64,000 nucleotides of DNA from Herbidospora sakaeratensis (GCF_001570525.1 NZ_BBXC01000010.1:434001-498000), one strand, 5' to 3'; counted from the first letter of the stretch, positions 26,023 to 34,048 are shown. The notes: generated by a model not told the origin, from the sequence alone. A program made the numbers and translations.

Positions 26023-26946
26023 ATGGCCGGGAACGACTTCGAGATAGTGGCGCACCGCGTCGACGCGCCCTTCCGCCCCCGCACCGCCTACGCGGGCCAC
26101 CTCCGCTTCACGGTCGACCGGCACTTCAGCGTGTACGTCGCCCCCGCGGTCGCCGCCCGCCTGCGCCGCCTCGCGCGGGAGGCCGCGCCCCTGGAGACCG
26201 GAGGGCTGCTCGCCGGCCGGGCCTTCCGGGACGACCACGGCTCCTACCTGCTCGTGACCGCGATGGCCGCGGCGCCGCCGGTCGCGGGTGGTCACAGCAC
26301 CTTCCACCTCACCCCCGAGGGCACCGAGAACCTGCGGGCCGACCTCGCCGCCCACGACCCCAACGCCGACGTGACGGGCTGGTGGCACTCCCACCTGGCC
26401 CCGAGTTCGTACAGCTCCGTCGACCGCGCCAACCAGTCGATGTGGGCCAACCCCGCCCACGTCGGCCTGCTGGTCTTCGCCCAGGGTTCGCCCTGGGCCG
26501 CCCTGTACGTCGGCCCCGGCTCCCGGGGCGCCTTCCACTCCGAACCCTCCGACGTCGTGCACGACCCGGCCCCGCCGTCGCCCCCGCCCCCGCTCCCGCC
26601 TCCGCCTCCGCCGAAGCGGCGCCACCCCCTCCTCGTGGCCGCCTGCGCCGTCGGCGCGCTGGTGCTGATCGTGGAACTGCTGCACGTCCTGGCGGCCCTG
26701 CGCGGCGGCGATCCGCCCCCGCACGTGGCCTGGCGGTGCGTCGTCGACGGCGGCGGGACGTCCGCCACGTGCGCCGCCGACCTCGGGGCGCTGACCCGGC
26801 CCGAGTGGTTCGTGCGGGGCGGGAAGCCGGTCACGGCCCACGAGATCACGTTCCCGCTCCTCCCCGGCCCGAACGTGGTCCGGTTGCGGGTCGGCGGCGA
26901 GCGCGGCGACTACGACGTCGGCCAGACCGAACTGATCGGACGGTAG
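26023..26946 (+). CDS. JAB/JAMM-domain peptidase with membrane anchor and extracytoplasmic tail
   Basis: 307 residues from ATG at 26023. Residues about 45-170 form a JAB domain: 'APLETGGLLAGRAFRDDHGS' with the catalytic Glu, and 'GWWHSHLAPSSYSSVDRANQ' with His122, His124, Ser131 and Asp134 (H-x-H-x6-S-x2-D, one residue shorter than the usual spacing). A proline-rich linker ('SPPPPLPPPPPPKRRHP') leads to a transmembrane helix ('LVAACAVGALVLIVELLHVL') and a C-terminal domain with two Cys ('WRCVVDGGGTSATCAADLG'). It should trim the Ubl or reverse conjugates at the membrane. Fusion of JAB to a transmembrane segment and outer domain is unusual. Confidence 0.87.
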   Translation: MAGNDFEIVAHRVDAPFRPRTAYAGHLRFTVDRHFSVYVAPAVAARLRRLAREAAPLETGGLLAGRAFRDDHGSYLLVTAMAAAPPVAGGHSTFHLTPEGTENLRADLAAHDPNADVTGWWHSHLAPSSYSSVDRANQSMWANPAHVGLLVFAQGSPWAALYVGPGSRGAFHSEPSDVVHDPAPPSPPPPLPPPPPPKRRHPLLVAACAVGALVLIVELLHVLAALRGGDPPPHVAWRCVVDGGGTSATCAADLGALTRPEWFVRGGKPVTAHEITFPLLPGPNVVRLRVGGERGDYDVGQTELIGR

Positions 26947-26950
26947 GCCG

Positions 26951-27199
26951 ATGGAGCTCCTCATCATCGCCGTCGTCGTCGCGATCGTCGTCGGCCTCAT
27001 GGCCGGCGGCGGCCGCCTCCGACGCAGACGAGACGCCGCGGACCCCGAGTTCGACATCGTCGCCTGGCACGGGCGGGGGCGGCCCTCGGGCGACGGCTTC
27101 GCCAACGCCACCACGTGGGTCAAACGCGACGCGATCTGCCACCTGACCGGCCGTACGGCCGCCGACTGCGCCTGCGACCGGCACCGGGCGATCACATGA
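26951..27199 (+). CDS. Small membrane protein with Cys3His motif, part of the Ubl operon
   Basis: 82 residues from ATG at 26951, 4 nt after the JAB stop. An N-terminal transmembrane helix ('MELLIIAVVVAIVVGLMAGG') and basic patch RLRRRR are followed by 'DPEFDIVAWHGRGRPSGDG' and then C-x9-C-x-C-x2-H (ICHLTGRTAADCACDRH). Both segments recur in the 24459 protein. The acid-aromatic motif and Cys/His cluster suggest a small zinc-binding, membrane-tethered factor, possibly a conjugation target. The stop overlaps the E1 start. Confidence 0.72.
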   Translation: MELLIIAVVVAIVVGLMAGGGRLRRRRDAADPEFDIVAWHGRGRPSGDGFANATTWVKRDAICHLTGRTAADCACDRHRAIT

Positions 27200-28374
27200 C
27201 CGCCGACGCGCTCCATTCGCGATCACGCCTGGCGGGCTACGACCCCGCCCGGCTCGCCCGGGCCCGGGTCCTGGTGGTCGGCCTGGGCGCGCTGGGCCAG
27301 AACATCGTCCAGACGCTCGCGCTGAGCGGCGTGGGCCGGTTCGTGCTCGTCGACTTCGACGAGTTCGAGGACCACAACGCCACCCGCTCGCCCTTCTTCC
27401 CCGACGCCGAAGAACGGGCGCGCCTCGGCGGGCGCAAGGCCGCCTGCGTCGCCCACCGGGTGGCCGCGATCAGCACCGCCGCCGCCCCGGAACCGCTCTA
27501 CGGCGAGACCACGGTGCAGCTGGCCGGCGACGGCTGCGTGCGCTGGGCCGACGTCGTCGTCTCCGCCGTCGACGGCATCGGCGCGCGGGCGTGGCTGGCC
27601 GAACGGGCGCGGCTGCACGGCCGGCCGATGGTCGAAGGCGGGTTCTCCGGCCCGGAGTACAACTACTCCGTGTTCTCCGGCGCGGCCGGGGCCAACTGCT
27701 ACCGCTGCTTCAACCCCGTCACGTTCTCGTCGATGTCGTGCCGCGAGTACGCCCGCGAGGCGGCCCGGCAGCAGATCGTGCCGGCGATCCAGGCCACCGC
27801 CGCCGTCCTGGCCGGGATGATGGCCGAGCAGGTGATGAACGTCCTGCACGGCGACCACGGCGCCGACGGCCTGCGCTTCTACGGCGACATCCGGCGCGCC
27901 ACCTTCGACCGGGTCACCCTGGCGGTCAACCCCGACTGCCCGGGGGAGCACGACCCCCTGCCGGTCCGGCGGGCCCCGGCCGGGTCGGCGCGGCCGCGTA
28001 CGGTGGCCGACCTGCTGGAGATCGTCCGGCGGGAGACCCCCGACGGCTGGATCACCCCGTCGGAGCCGCTCGTCCGGACCGCCTTCTGCACCCGGTGCGG
28101 TGTGGTCTGCCGGGTCAGGGCGGTGGAGTCGTCGTGGGCGCGGGTGCCGCGTTGTTCAGACTGCGGCGGTCCGTGGCCCCCGGCGCCGGCCCTTCATCCC
28201 GGGCTGACCCTGATGATCCCGATCGCCGGGGCGCCCGATCCCGACGTGGCGGCCACCGAACTGGCCGATCTCGGCATCCTCCCCGGCGGGCACGCCGTCG
28301 TGGTGCCGACCGAGGGTGAGCGCCACCTCCTGGAGTTGCCCGGCGACCCATTGAGCACGTTCTCGCGCGCTTAA
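27196..28374 (+). CDS. ThiF/E1-like adenylating enzyme with C-terminal zinc ribbon
   Basis: 392 residues; ATG at 27196 overlaps the preceding stop. The adenylation domain shows the Rossmann motif 'LVVGLGALGQNIVQTLALSG', the ATP/Mg motif 'VDFDEFEDHNATRSPFFPDA' (DxD...N..R), 'DVVVSAVDGIGARAWLAERA' and a 'NCYRCFNP' Cys pair. A conserved-looking 'SMSCREYAREA' Cys could be the thioester residue. Past residue 290 an extra domain holds a four-Cys zinc ribbon ('FCTRCGVVC...PRCSDCGG'). It should activate the 90-residue Ubl and pass it to the E2. It is the last gene of the six-gene unit. Confidence 0.88.
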   Translation: MTADALHSRSRLAGYDPARLARARVLVVGLGALGQNIVQTLALSGVGRFVLVDFDEFEDHNATRSPFFPDAEERARLGGRKAACVAHRVAAISTAAAPEPLYGETTVQLAGDGCVRWADVVVSAVDGIGARAWLAERARLHGRPMVEGGFSGPEYNYSVFSGAAGANCYRCFNPVTFSSMSCREYAREAARQQIVPAIQATAAVLAGMMAEQVMNVLHGDHGADGLRFYGDIRRATFDRVTLAVNPDCPGEHDPLPVRRAPAGSARPRTVADLLEIVRRETPDGWITPSEPLVRTAFCTRCGVVCRVRAVESSWARVPRCSDCGGPWPPAPALHPGLTLMIPIAGAPDPDVAATELADLGILPGGHAVVVPTEGERHLLELPGDPLSTFSRA

Positions 28375-28552
28375 TGGTTTATATCGTGATATGGCGGGCG
28401 CATGGAATGACCATTGCGTGACCGTGGGGTGGCCTTTAGTATTGGCGGCGAGACGGGGGATCGCTTTTCTTTTCGGGGGCCTCATTGCGCATTCTCTTGC
28501 CTATGGAAGACGTGCCGAATAGTGAATTCGGCGAATTCCAGGAGGGGGCTTG

Positions 28553-29713
28553 ATGCCTGAGACGGGCGAAACTCCATTGAGCCGGTTGCCGGGCCCCACC
28601 GGGCTCGGCACCTCCGCGCTCCGGGTCCCCGCCGCCGACCCGCCCGAGATCCCGGCGATCGTCGACGGCCACCAGCCGCCCACGCCCGTGCTCGATCCGA
28701 CCCTCGTCGTCCGGCGCGGCGTGACCCCGCTGGCCTACGGGCCGCGCGACTGGGGCGACGGCAGCTATCCGCCGCTCTACGTCCCCGAGACGGTGCGGGT
28801 GAACGACGCCCTCGGCGACGAGGTCAACCGCCGCCTGGTCGCCTGGGCCGAGAGCGTCGGCCTCCACGAGGGACGCATCGACACCTTCCGCGACACCGGC
28901 TTCGGCCGCCTGGCCGCCCTGGCCCACGCCGACACCGACGAACCCGACCTGATCCTCATCGCCGCCCAGATGAACGCCGCCTGGTGGGCCGCCGACGACT
29001 ACTACGCCGACGAGACCGACCTGGGGGCCACCCCGACCGAGCTGCCGCCCCGATTGGCCCTGGTCACCTCGGCGATGGACCCGCCGCCTCCGGCCGGCGC
29101 CTACACCGTCCAGCTCGAAGAGGCGATCGCCGCCGACCCGGTGCTGCGGGCGCTGCGGTCGGCCACGGCCCACCTGAACCGCCACGCCACCCCGTCGCAG
29201 GTGATGCGGGCGTGCAACATCACCTCGCAGATGTTCGTGAGCTGGACCGCCTACGCCGCCTGGCGCTACTTCGAGGCGCCACCCCCGGTGTGGCGCTACC
29301 TGGCCGCCCGCCAGCACGACAGCTTCTACACGTCGATGGTGCTCATCGACGTCGTGGGCGAATACCAGCTCCCCGCAGACCTCTTCGCCGACCGGCGGTT
29401 CCACACGGCGCTCATGCAGGCCGGCACCGCCAGCGTCCTCGTCAACGACCTCTACTCGGCGGAGAAGGAGGCCGCCGACGAACTGCCCGACTCCAACGTG
29501 GTGCTGCTCATCGCCGCCGAGGAGAAATGCTCCATCCGCGAGGCCACCGAACGGACCGTTGCCCTCCACAACGACTTCGTCCGGGGTTTCGAAGCCAGCC
29601 AGAAATCATTGGCCGCCGTTCCCTCCACGGAACTCCAGCGTTTCCTGCGCGGCGCCCAGGCATGGATGGCCGGCTGTCTCGAATGGCACGGATCCAGCGA
29701 CAGGTACAGATAG
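28553..29713 (+). CDS. 2-methylisoborneol synthase-type terpene cyclase
   Basis: 386 residues from ATG at 28553 (GGAGGGGGCT upstream; a TTG lies 3 nt earlier). After a disordered Pro-rich N-terminus, typical of this group, the class I motifs appear as 'WWAADDYYADE' (Asp-rich) and 'VNDLYSAEKEAADE' (NSE/DTE type). 'QVMRACNITSQMFVSWTAYA' and 'WMAGCLEWHGSSDRY' also fit the 2-MIB synthase group. It cyclises 2-methyl-GPP to 2-methylisoborneol. The methyltransferase that makes the substrate is the next gene, 18 nt downstream. The encapsulin-like cyclic-nucleotide-binding gene that often heads such operons is absent here. Confidence 0.9.
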   Translation: MPETGETPLSRLPGPTGLGTSALRVPAADPPEIPAIVDGHQPPTPVLDPTLVVRRGVTPLAYGPRDWGDGSYPPLYVPETVRVNDALGDEVNRRLVAWAESVGLHEGRIDTFRDTGFGRLAALAHADTDEPDLILIAAQMNAAWWAADDYYADETDLGATPTELPPRLALVTSAMDPPPPAGAYTVQLEEAIAADPVLRALRSATAHLNRHATPSQVMRACNITSQMFVSWTAYAAWRYFEAPPPVWRYLAARQHDSFYTSMVLIDVVGEYQLPADLFADRRFHTALMQAGTASVLVNDLYSAEKEAADELPDSNVVLLIAAEEKCSIREATERTVALHNDFVRGFEASQKSLAAVPSTELQRFLRGAQAWMAGCLEWHGSSDRYR

Positions 29714-29731
29714 CGAAAGGAAATTCGTTCG

Positions 29732-30568
29732 GTGACCATCACCCAAAGCGATTACCAGCGCTCCGTGGCTGATTATTGGAACACCGAGAAGAACCCAGTG
29801 AATCTCCGCCTGGGTGAGGTCGACGGCATCTACCACCACCACTACGGCATCGGCGACGTCGACTGGTCGGTCTTGGAGGGACCGAGGGAGACCCGCGACG
29901 AGCGCATGACGAGGGAGCTCCACCGCCTGGAGTCGGCCCAGTCCGACTTCCTGCTGAGCCACCTCGGCGACATCAAGCCCCACCACCGGCTGCTCGACGC
30001 GGGTTCGGGCCGCGGCGGCTCGTCGCTGGTCGCCAATCTCCGGTTCGGCTCCCACGTCGACGGCATCTCCATCTCCGAGTCGCAGGTCGACTTCGCCAAC
30101 GAACAGGCGAAACTGCGCGGCGTCGACGACCGGGTGCGCTTCCACCTGCGCAACATGCTCGACACCGGCTTCGAGACGGGCGCCTACCAGGCGATCTGGA
30201 ACAACGAGAGCACCATGTACGTCGAACTCGCCCTCCTGTTCAAGGAGCACTCGCGCCTGCTGGCGCGCGGCGGGCGCTACGTCACGATCACCGGCTGCTA
30301 CAACGACGCCTACGGCCTGCCGTCGAAGGCGATCAGCCAGATCAACGCCCACTACATCTGCGACATCCATCCGCGCAGCCAGTACTTCCGGGAGATGGCC
30401 AACAACCGGCTGGTGCCGGTGAGCGTCGTCGACCTGACGGCGGCCACCATCCCCTACTGGGAGCTGCGGGCCAAGTCCCACCTGGTGACGGGGATCGAGG
30501 AGGCGTTCCTGAACGCGTACAAGAACGGCAGTTTCCAATACCTGCTGATCGCCGCCGACCGCGTCTGA
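29732..30568 (+). CDS. Geranyl diphosphate 2-C-methyltransferase
   Basis: 278 residues from GTG at 29732 (AAAGGAAA about 9 nt upstream). SAM-binding motif I is 'RLLDAGSGRGGSSLVANLRF'. 'VDGISISESQVDFANEQAKL', 'NESTMYVELALLFKEHSRLL' and 'RYVTITGCYNDAYG' match the GPP C-methyltransferase family, close to cyclopropane-fatty-acid-type methyltransferases. The start region 'YWNTEKNPVNLRLGEVDGIY' is also diagnostic. It methylates GPP at C2 using S-adenosylmethionine, feeding the terpene cyclase upstream. The two form a complete 2-methylisoborneol pathway. Confidence 0.92.
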   Translation: MTITQSDYQRSVADYWNTEKNPVNLRLGEVDGIYHHHYGIGDVDWSVLEGPRETRDERMTRELHRLESAQSDFLLSHLGDIKPHHRLLDAGSGRGGSSLVANLRFGSHVDGISISESQVDFANEQAKLRGVDDRVRFHLRNMLDTGFETGAYQAIWNNESTMYVELALLFKEHSRLLARGGRYVTITGCYNDAYGLPSKAISQINAHYICDIHPRSQYFREMANNRLVPVSVVDLTAATIPYWELRAKSHLVTGIEEAFLNAYKNGSFQYLLIAADRV

Positions 30569-30581
30569 CCTGAGGCGCCGA

Positions 30582-30608
30582 GGGCTCCGGATCCCCCTGC
30601 CGGAGCCC
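30582..30608 (+). terminator. Terminator hairpin after MIB pair
   Basis: GGGCTCCGG-atccccctg-CCGGAGCCC, a perfect 9-bp stem with a 9-nt loop, starts 14 nt after the methyltransferase stop. It is followed by TTAGTGTT, with no long T-run, as is common in high-GC genomes. Confidence 0.78.
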
Positions 30609-30622
30609 TTAGTGTTGCCCGG

Positions 30623-31669
30623 ATGAACTCCTGGCGCGAGGCCCGCCGTCACCTCAACGCGAACCGGCACGCCCTGGCCCGGCGGGCCGACCTGCTCTAT
30701 CCCGATCTGCCCCGGGTGGGCTCCACCCACCTGCTGACCCGCCCCGCCTGGGCGCTGCCCGAGCCGCTCGACCTGCACGAGGTCGTGTTGCGCTGGACCG
30801 ACGAGACGCCGCCGGTGCCGACACCGGACGGGATGACCTACGCCGAGGCGATGATCGCCCACGACCCGCCGAAGTTGTTCGAGAACCGCACCTGCTACCG
30901 CCTCCTCGACGTGACCTGGCCCGAGCTGACCTTCACGCGCGGCATGTACTTCGACGCCGTCAACGTGGGCGAGGCCGTCGGCCACGAGTTCGCCGCCGCC
31001 GACCTCGCCGCGGGCGACGACCTGCCCCTTCGTGGGCGGGTGCCCGATCCGACCGATCTGCGGGCCCGGCCGGCCCATCCGGCGATCTCGATGCTGACCC
31101 TGCGGCACGACCGCGAGAGCGGCGAGCTCACCTTCGTGCTCCACTGGCGCGACCCCGCGCTGGTCGCCCACGGAGGAGGGTTGTTCCAGGTCATGCCGGT
31201 CGGGGTGTTCCAGCCGTCGGAGGAGAGCCCGCAGGCGGAGCGGGCCGACTTCGACCTGTGGAAGTGTGTGGTCCGCGAGTACGCCGAGGAGTTCCTCGGG
31301 CGCTCCGAGCACTACGGCCCGGCGTTCGACTACGAGACCTGGCCGCTCTACCGGCGGCTGACCGACGCCCGCGAGAGCGGCGACCTGCGGTCGCTGGTGC
31401 TCGGCGTCGGCGTCGACCCGCTCACCTTCGCCACCGACCTGCTCGCCGTCACCGTCGTCGAGGCGCGCACCTTCGACGCCGTCTTCGGCGCGATGACCGG
31501 CGCGAACGACGAGGGCCACGCGACGGTGGGGGTCCCGTTCGACGCCGGGTCGGTCGATCGGCACGTCACCCGCGAGCCCATGCAGGCGGCTGGCGCGGCC
31601 GTGCTCCAACTCGCCTGGGAACAACTCTTGCGCGATCCCATCACAATGTTACGTTCATCGCGTCAGTAG
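30623..31669 (+). CDS. Nudix-like uncharacterised protein
   Basis: 348 residues from ATG at 30623. The N-terminus is helical and basic ('SWREARRHLNANRHALARRA'). A Nudix-box-like string 'WKCVVREYAEEFLG' lies near residue 213, preceded by 'GGGLFQVMPVGVFQPSEESP', which fits a Nudix-fold strand and insertion. The canonical leading Gly and full GX5EX7REUXEEXGU are not complete, so activity is uncertain. It may instead be a ligand-sensing Nudix-like regulator. It stands between the MIB terminator and a small secreted protein. Confidence 0.5.
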   Translation: MNSWREARRHLNANRHALARRADLLYPDLPRVGSTHLLTRPAWALPEPLDLHEVVLRWTDETPPVPTPDGMTYAEAMIAHDPPKLFENRTCYRLLDVTWPELTFTRGMYFDAVNVGEAVGHEFAAADLAAGDDLPLRGRVPDPTDLRARPAHPAISMLTLRHDRESGELTFVLHWRDPALVAHGGGLFQVMPVGVFQPSEESPQAERADFDLWKCVVREYAEEFLGRSEHYGPAFDYETWPLYRRLTDARESGDLRSLVLGVGVDPLTFATDLLAVTVVEARTFDAVFGAMTGANDEGHATVGVPFDAGSVDRHVTREPMQAAGAAVLQLAWEQLLRDPITMLRSSRQ

Positions 31670-31700
31670 TTTTCGGCAGCACGCCAAGAAGGGAACAACG

Positions 31701-32009
31701 TTGCTGCGTAAGCGCATCGCCGCCGTGACGGGAGCGGTCGCGGCCGCCGCCGCCGTCCCGCTCATCCTGTTCGCCGGGCCGGCCCAGGCGAACCCGACCA
31801 CCCCCTACATGTGCCCGTGGTCGATCGTCGACGCCACCGGCACCGCCCGCTACATCCACTCCTGGGTGCAGGGCTACGGCCAGATCATCTGCCACTACAA
31901 CGCCACCGCGACCATCAGCTGCCGCTGGAACGCCTACAACGGCGACCAGTGGTGGGGCTGGACCAACCCGTCGTTCTGCCCGCCCCGCGCCATCCCGACC
32001 ACGCCCTGA
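31701..32009 (+). CDS. Small secreted protein with four cysteines
   Basis: 102 residues from TTG at 31701 (AAGAAGGGAACAACG upstream). Signal peptide 'AAVTGAVAAAAAVPLILFAG' ending 'GPAQANPTT', then a mature part of about 70 residues rich in Trp and Tyr with four Cys (MCPW, IICHY, ISCRW, SFCPP), probably two disulfides. It resembles the many small exported actinomycete proteins of unknown role. No enzyme motif was seen. Confidence 0.65.
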   Translation: MLRKRIAAVTGAVAAAAAVPLILFAGPAQANPTTPYMCPWSIVDATGTARYIHSWVQGYGQIICHYNATATISCRWNAYNGDQWWGWTNPSFCPPRAIPTTP

Positions 32010-32024
32010 CATCCGCACCTGAGT

Positions 32025-32047
32025 GACGCTCCCGGACCGAGAGCGTC
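32025..32047. terminator. Hairpin between convergent genes
   Basis: GACGCTC-ccggaccga-GAGCGTC, a 7-bp stem with a 9-nt loop, lies 16 nt after the small secreted-protein stop and 41 nt past the convergent HAD gene's stop. It could end transcription from either side. Confidence 0.55.
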
Positions 32048-32087
32048 CCCGCCGGTTGGCCGGCGGCCGGTCCGGGCCTCCTGGACG

Positions 32088-32729
32088 TCACGGCACGACG
32101 GTGAAGGAGAGCAGCGAGAGCGCCTCCCGGGCGTTGCACGCCACGTGAGCGGCCAGCGCCGCGACGTCGGCCGGCAGCGGGTCGCCGTGGCGGGGGATCG
32201 CCAGCACCGTCAGCCCGGCGGCGTGCGCCGAACGGATGCCGTGGGGCGAGTCCTCGACCGCCAGGCAGTCGGCGGCGTCGAGGCCGAGTTCCTGCACCGC
32301 CAGCAGGTAGGGGTCGGGCGCGGGTTTGGGGCGGTCGACGTCCTCGCCGCACACGACCACCTGGAACCGGCAGGCCAGTCCGACGTGGACGAGCACCTTC
32401 TCGACGAACCGGCGCGGGCTGGCCGAGACGAGCGCCAGCGGGCCGAAGCGGGCCGCCTCCTCCGTCAGTTCGGCCGCTCCCGGCAGCAGGTCGATGGTCT
32501 CGATCGTGTCGAGCATGTTCGCGAGGCAGCCGTCGAGCACCCGCTGGACGGGCAGCCCGCCGCAGAGGCCGGAGACGTAGGCCGTCCAGCCGCCGTTGCC
32601 GTGCAGGGCCGCCGAGTCGGCCGCCGACCAGGCGTGACCGTGATCGGCGGTGAAGGCGGCGCAGGCCGCCGACCAGGCGCGGCCGCTGTCGATGAGGGTG
32701 TCGTCGAGGTCGAAGACGGTCGCGCCCAT
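32088..32729 (-). CDS. HAD-family phosphatase, beta-phosphoglucomutase-like
   Basis: 213 residues from ATG at 32729. HAD motifs: I 'VFDLDDTLIDSG' (Asp nucleophile), II 'ALVSASPRRF', III Lys in 'DRPKPAPDPYLLAVQELGLD', IV 'CLAVEDSPHGIRSAHAAGL'. A small helical cap lies between motifs I and II. It lies 1 nt downstream of the DHBP synthase gene on the same strand, so it could dephosphorylate a riboflavin-pathway intermediate such as 5-amino-6-ribitylamino-uracil phosphate. That step is inference from location; substrate choice in this family is broad. Confidence 0.87.
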   Translation of the reverse strand: MGATVFDLDDTLIDSGRAWSAACAAFTADHGHAWSAADSAALHGNGGWTAYVSGLCGGLPVQRVLDGCLANMLDTIETIDLLPGAAELTEEAARFGPLALVSASPRRFVEKVLVHVGLACRFQVVVCGEDVDRPKPAPDPYLLAVQELGLDAADCLAVEDSPHGIRSAHAAGLTVLAIPRHGDPLPADVAALAAHVACNAREALSLLSFTVVP

Positions 32730-32730
32730 G

Positions 32731-33360
32731 TCAGATCGCGGCCAGCTGGGGGATGGACACGAGCGTCAGCCCGTGGATGTCGGCGAAGGCCCGCAACTGG
32801 GGCAGCCGGGCCACCGACCCGTCGTCGTTGCAGACCTCGCTGAGCACGCCCACCGGCGACAACCCGGCCAGGCGCAGTAGGTCGACCGCGGCCTCGGTGT
32901 GCCCGCGCTGTTCGGCGATGCCCCCGGGACGGGCCCGCAGCGGGAACACGTGCCCCGGACGCACGAGCTGGTCGGGCCGGGTGGCGGGGTCGGCCAGCAG
33001 CCGCAACGTGCGGGCGCGGTCGGCCGCGGAGATGCCCGACTCGATGCCCTCCCTGGCGTCGGCCGAGACCGTGTAGGCCGTCTGCTCCGGATCCTCGCCG
33101 GCCGCCACCATCGGGGGCAACTGGAGCCGCTCGGCCACCTCGGGCGCCATCGGCGCGCAGATCAGCCCGCTGGTCCAGCGGACGAAGAACGCGACGGCCT
33201 CGGCGGTCGCGAACTCGGCGGCCAGCACCAGGTCGCCCTCGTTCTCACGGGAGACGTCGTCGGCGACGACGACCGGACGCCCAGCACGGAGATCGGCCAC
33301 GGCCGCGCCGACCTCGTCGAGCCGGACGCGCAGCGCAGGCGAATGATCACTCAGAGTCAC
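32731..33360 (-). CDS. ribB: 3,4-dihydroxy-2-butanone-4-phosphate synthase
   Basis: 209 residues from ATG at 33360. Diagnostic motifs: 'VVVADDVSRENEGDLVLAAE' (metal and substrate acids), 'FFVRWTSGLICAPM', 'GHVFPLRARPGG' and 'RGHTEAAVDLLRLAGL' (HTE). The C-terminus 'SVARLPQLRAFADIHGLTLV' ends without a GTP cyclohydrolase II domain, so it is the single-domain form. It converts ribulose 5-phosphate to the four-carbon precursor of riboflavin. It pairs with the HAD gene and is divergent from the first RiPP precursor gene 201 bp away. Confidence 0.92.
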   Translation of the reverse strand: MTLSDHSPALRVRLDEVGAAVADLRAGRPVVVADDVSRENEGDLVLAAEFATAEAVAFFVRWTSGLICAPMAPEVAERLQLPPMVAAGEDPEQTAYTVSADAREGIESGISAADRARTLRLLADPATRPDQLVRPGHVFPLRARPGGIAEQRGHTEAAVDLLRLAGLSPVGVLSEVCNDDGSVARLPQLRAFADIHGLTLVSIPQLAAI

Positions 33361-33482
33361 GACACGGAAGCTAGCACGCCGTGAGTGTCATGGCTTGCAC
33401 ATGACGCTTGTCACGTATCGCTGGTGTTAATCAGTTCTGGTGACGACGGTCGAACATGGCGAATCTGGACACGTGACGAAAT

Positions 33483-33511
33483 GGCAGCGAGTAGTCCAGA
33501 TACCCGCTGCC
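33483..33511 (+). promoter_or_regulatory. Leader stem-loop with GTCCAGA loop, upstream of precursor 1
   Basis: GGCAGCGAGTA-GTCCAGA-TACCCGCTGCC: an 11-bp stem with one mismatch and the same 7-nt loop as at 34049 and 35772. It lies about 50 nt before the precursor 1 start. Whether it works as RNA or as an inverted-repeat operator is unknown. Confidence 0.6.
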
Positions 33512-33560
33512 GAACCCCGCCGGAAACCGGTTATGCGCCGAGGCAGAAGGAGTTCCCCCA

Positions 33561-33887
33561 ATGGCCGAAAGCATTTACGTTCTTGGTGACGAAGACCGTC
33601 AGAAGTTCGCCCGCCTGATCGCCGCCGCATGGTCGGACGAAGACGTCAAGACCCGTTTCGAGGCCGAGCCCCGCACGGTGCTCGCCGAGTACGGCGTCGT
33701 GATTCCCGAGGGCATCCCGACCCCGCCGCTGCCCGCCCGCCCCGAGGGCGAGTTCAGCGTCGAGGAGCTGGAGATGGCGGCCGGCGCGCAGGCCGAGGGC
33801 ACCGCCGGCACCGCGGGCACGCTGGGCACCATCGGCGGCTGCTTCGGCACCGCCGGGACCTACGGCTCGGCCGCCGCCGCCATGTAG
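33561..33887 (+). CDS. RiPP precursor 1 with NHLP (nitrile-hydratase-type) leader
   Basis: 108 residues from ATG at 33561 (AAGGAG 8 nt upstream). The leader (about 1-76) is a nitrile-hydratase-alpha-like NHLP leader: 'DEDRQKFARLIAAAWSDEDV', 'EYGVVIPEGIPTPPLPARPE', ending 'EELEMAAGA', where a C39 peptidase would cut after Gly-Ala. The core is Gly/Thr-rich with repeated T-x-G triplets ('GTAGTAGTLGTIGGCFG', 'TAGTYG'), one Cys and an Ala-rich end. The Thr and Cys residues are the likely sites of dehydration or azole formation. It is a close paralogue of precursor 2 and shares its upstream sequence. Confidence 0.9.
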   Translation: MAESIYVLGDEDRQKFARLIAAAWSDEDVKTRFEAEPRTVLAEYGVVIPEGIPTPPLPARPEGEFSVEELEMAAGAQAEGTAGTAGTLGTIGGCFGTAGTYGSAAAAM

Positions 33888-33903
33888 TCACGCCTGCCTG
33901 ATC

Positions 33904-33941
33904 TGCCCCGGGGGCGCGGTTTCCGCCGCGCCTCCGGGGCA
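33904..33941 (+). terminator. Terminator hairpin after precursor 1
   Basis: TGCCCCGG-g-GGCGCGG pairs with a complementary right arm ending CCGGGGCA, one internal mismatch and a loop of about 6 nt (TTTCCG). It starts 17 nt after the stop and is followed by TTTCGCATTTCG. Confidence 0.75.
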
Positions 33942-33968
33942 TTTCGCATTTCGTGTCATCGATTCCAT

Positions 33969-33981
33969 ATGACGGTCATCA
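33969..33981 (-). promoter_or_regulatory. TGATGACCGTCAT motif upstream of precursor 2
   Basis: On the minus strand it reads TGATGACCGTCAT, 12 of 13 matching the element TGATGTCCGTCAT before precursors 5 and 6. It is an imperfect inverted repeat (TGA.G..CGTCA). A weaker copy (TGACAAGCGTCAT) lies at 33401-33413 before precursor 1. It could be the operator of one of the two response regulators in this cluster. Confidence 0.5.
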
Positions 33982-34048
33982 CATCGGTCCGGTGTTAATC
34001 GTTTCTGGCGGCGGTGGCGTTTCCTTGCGAATCTGAGAAAGACAGAAG

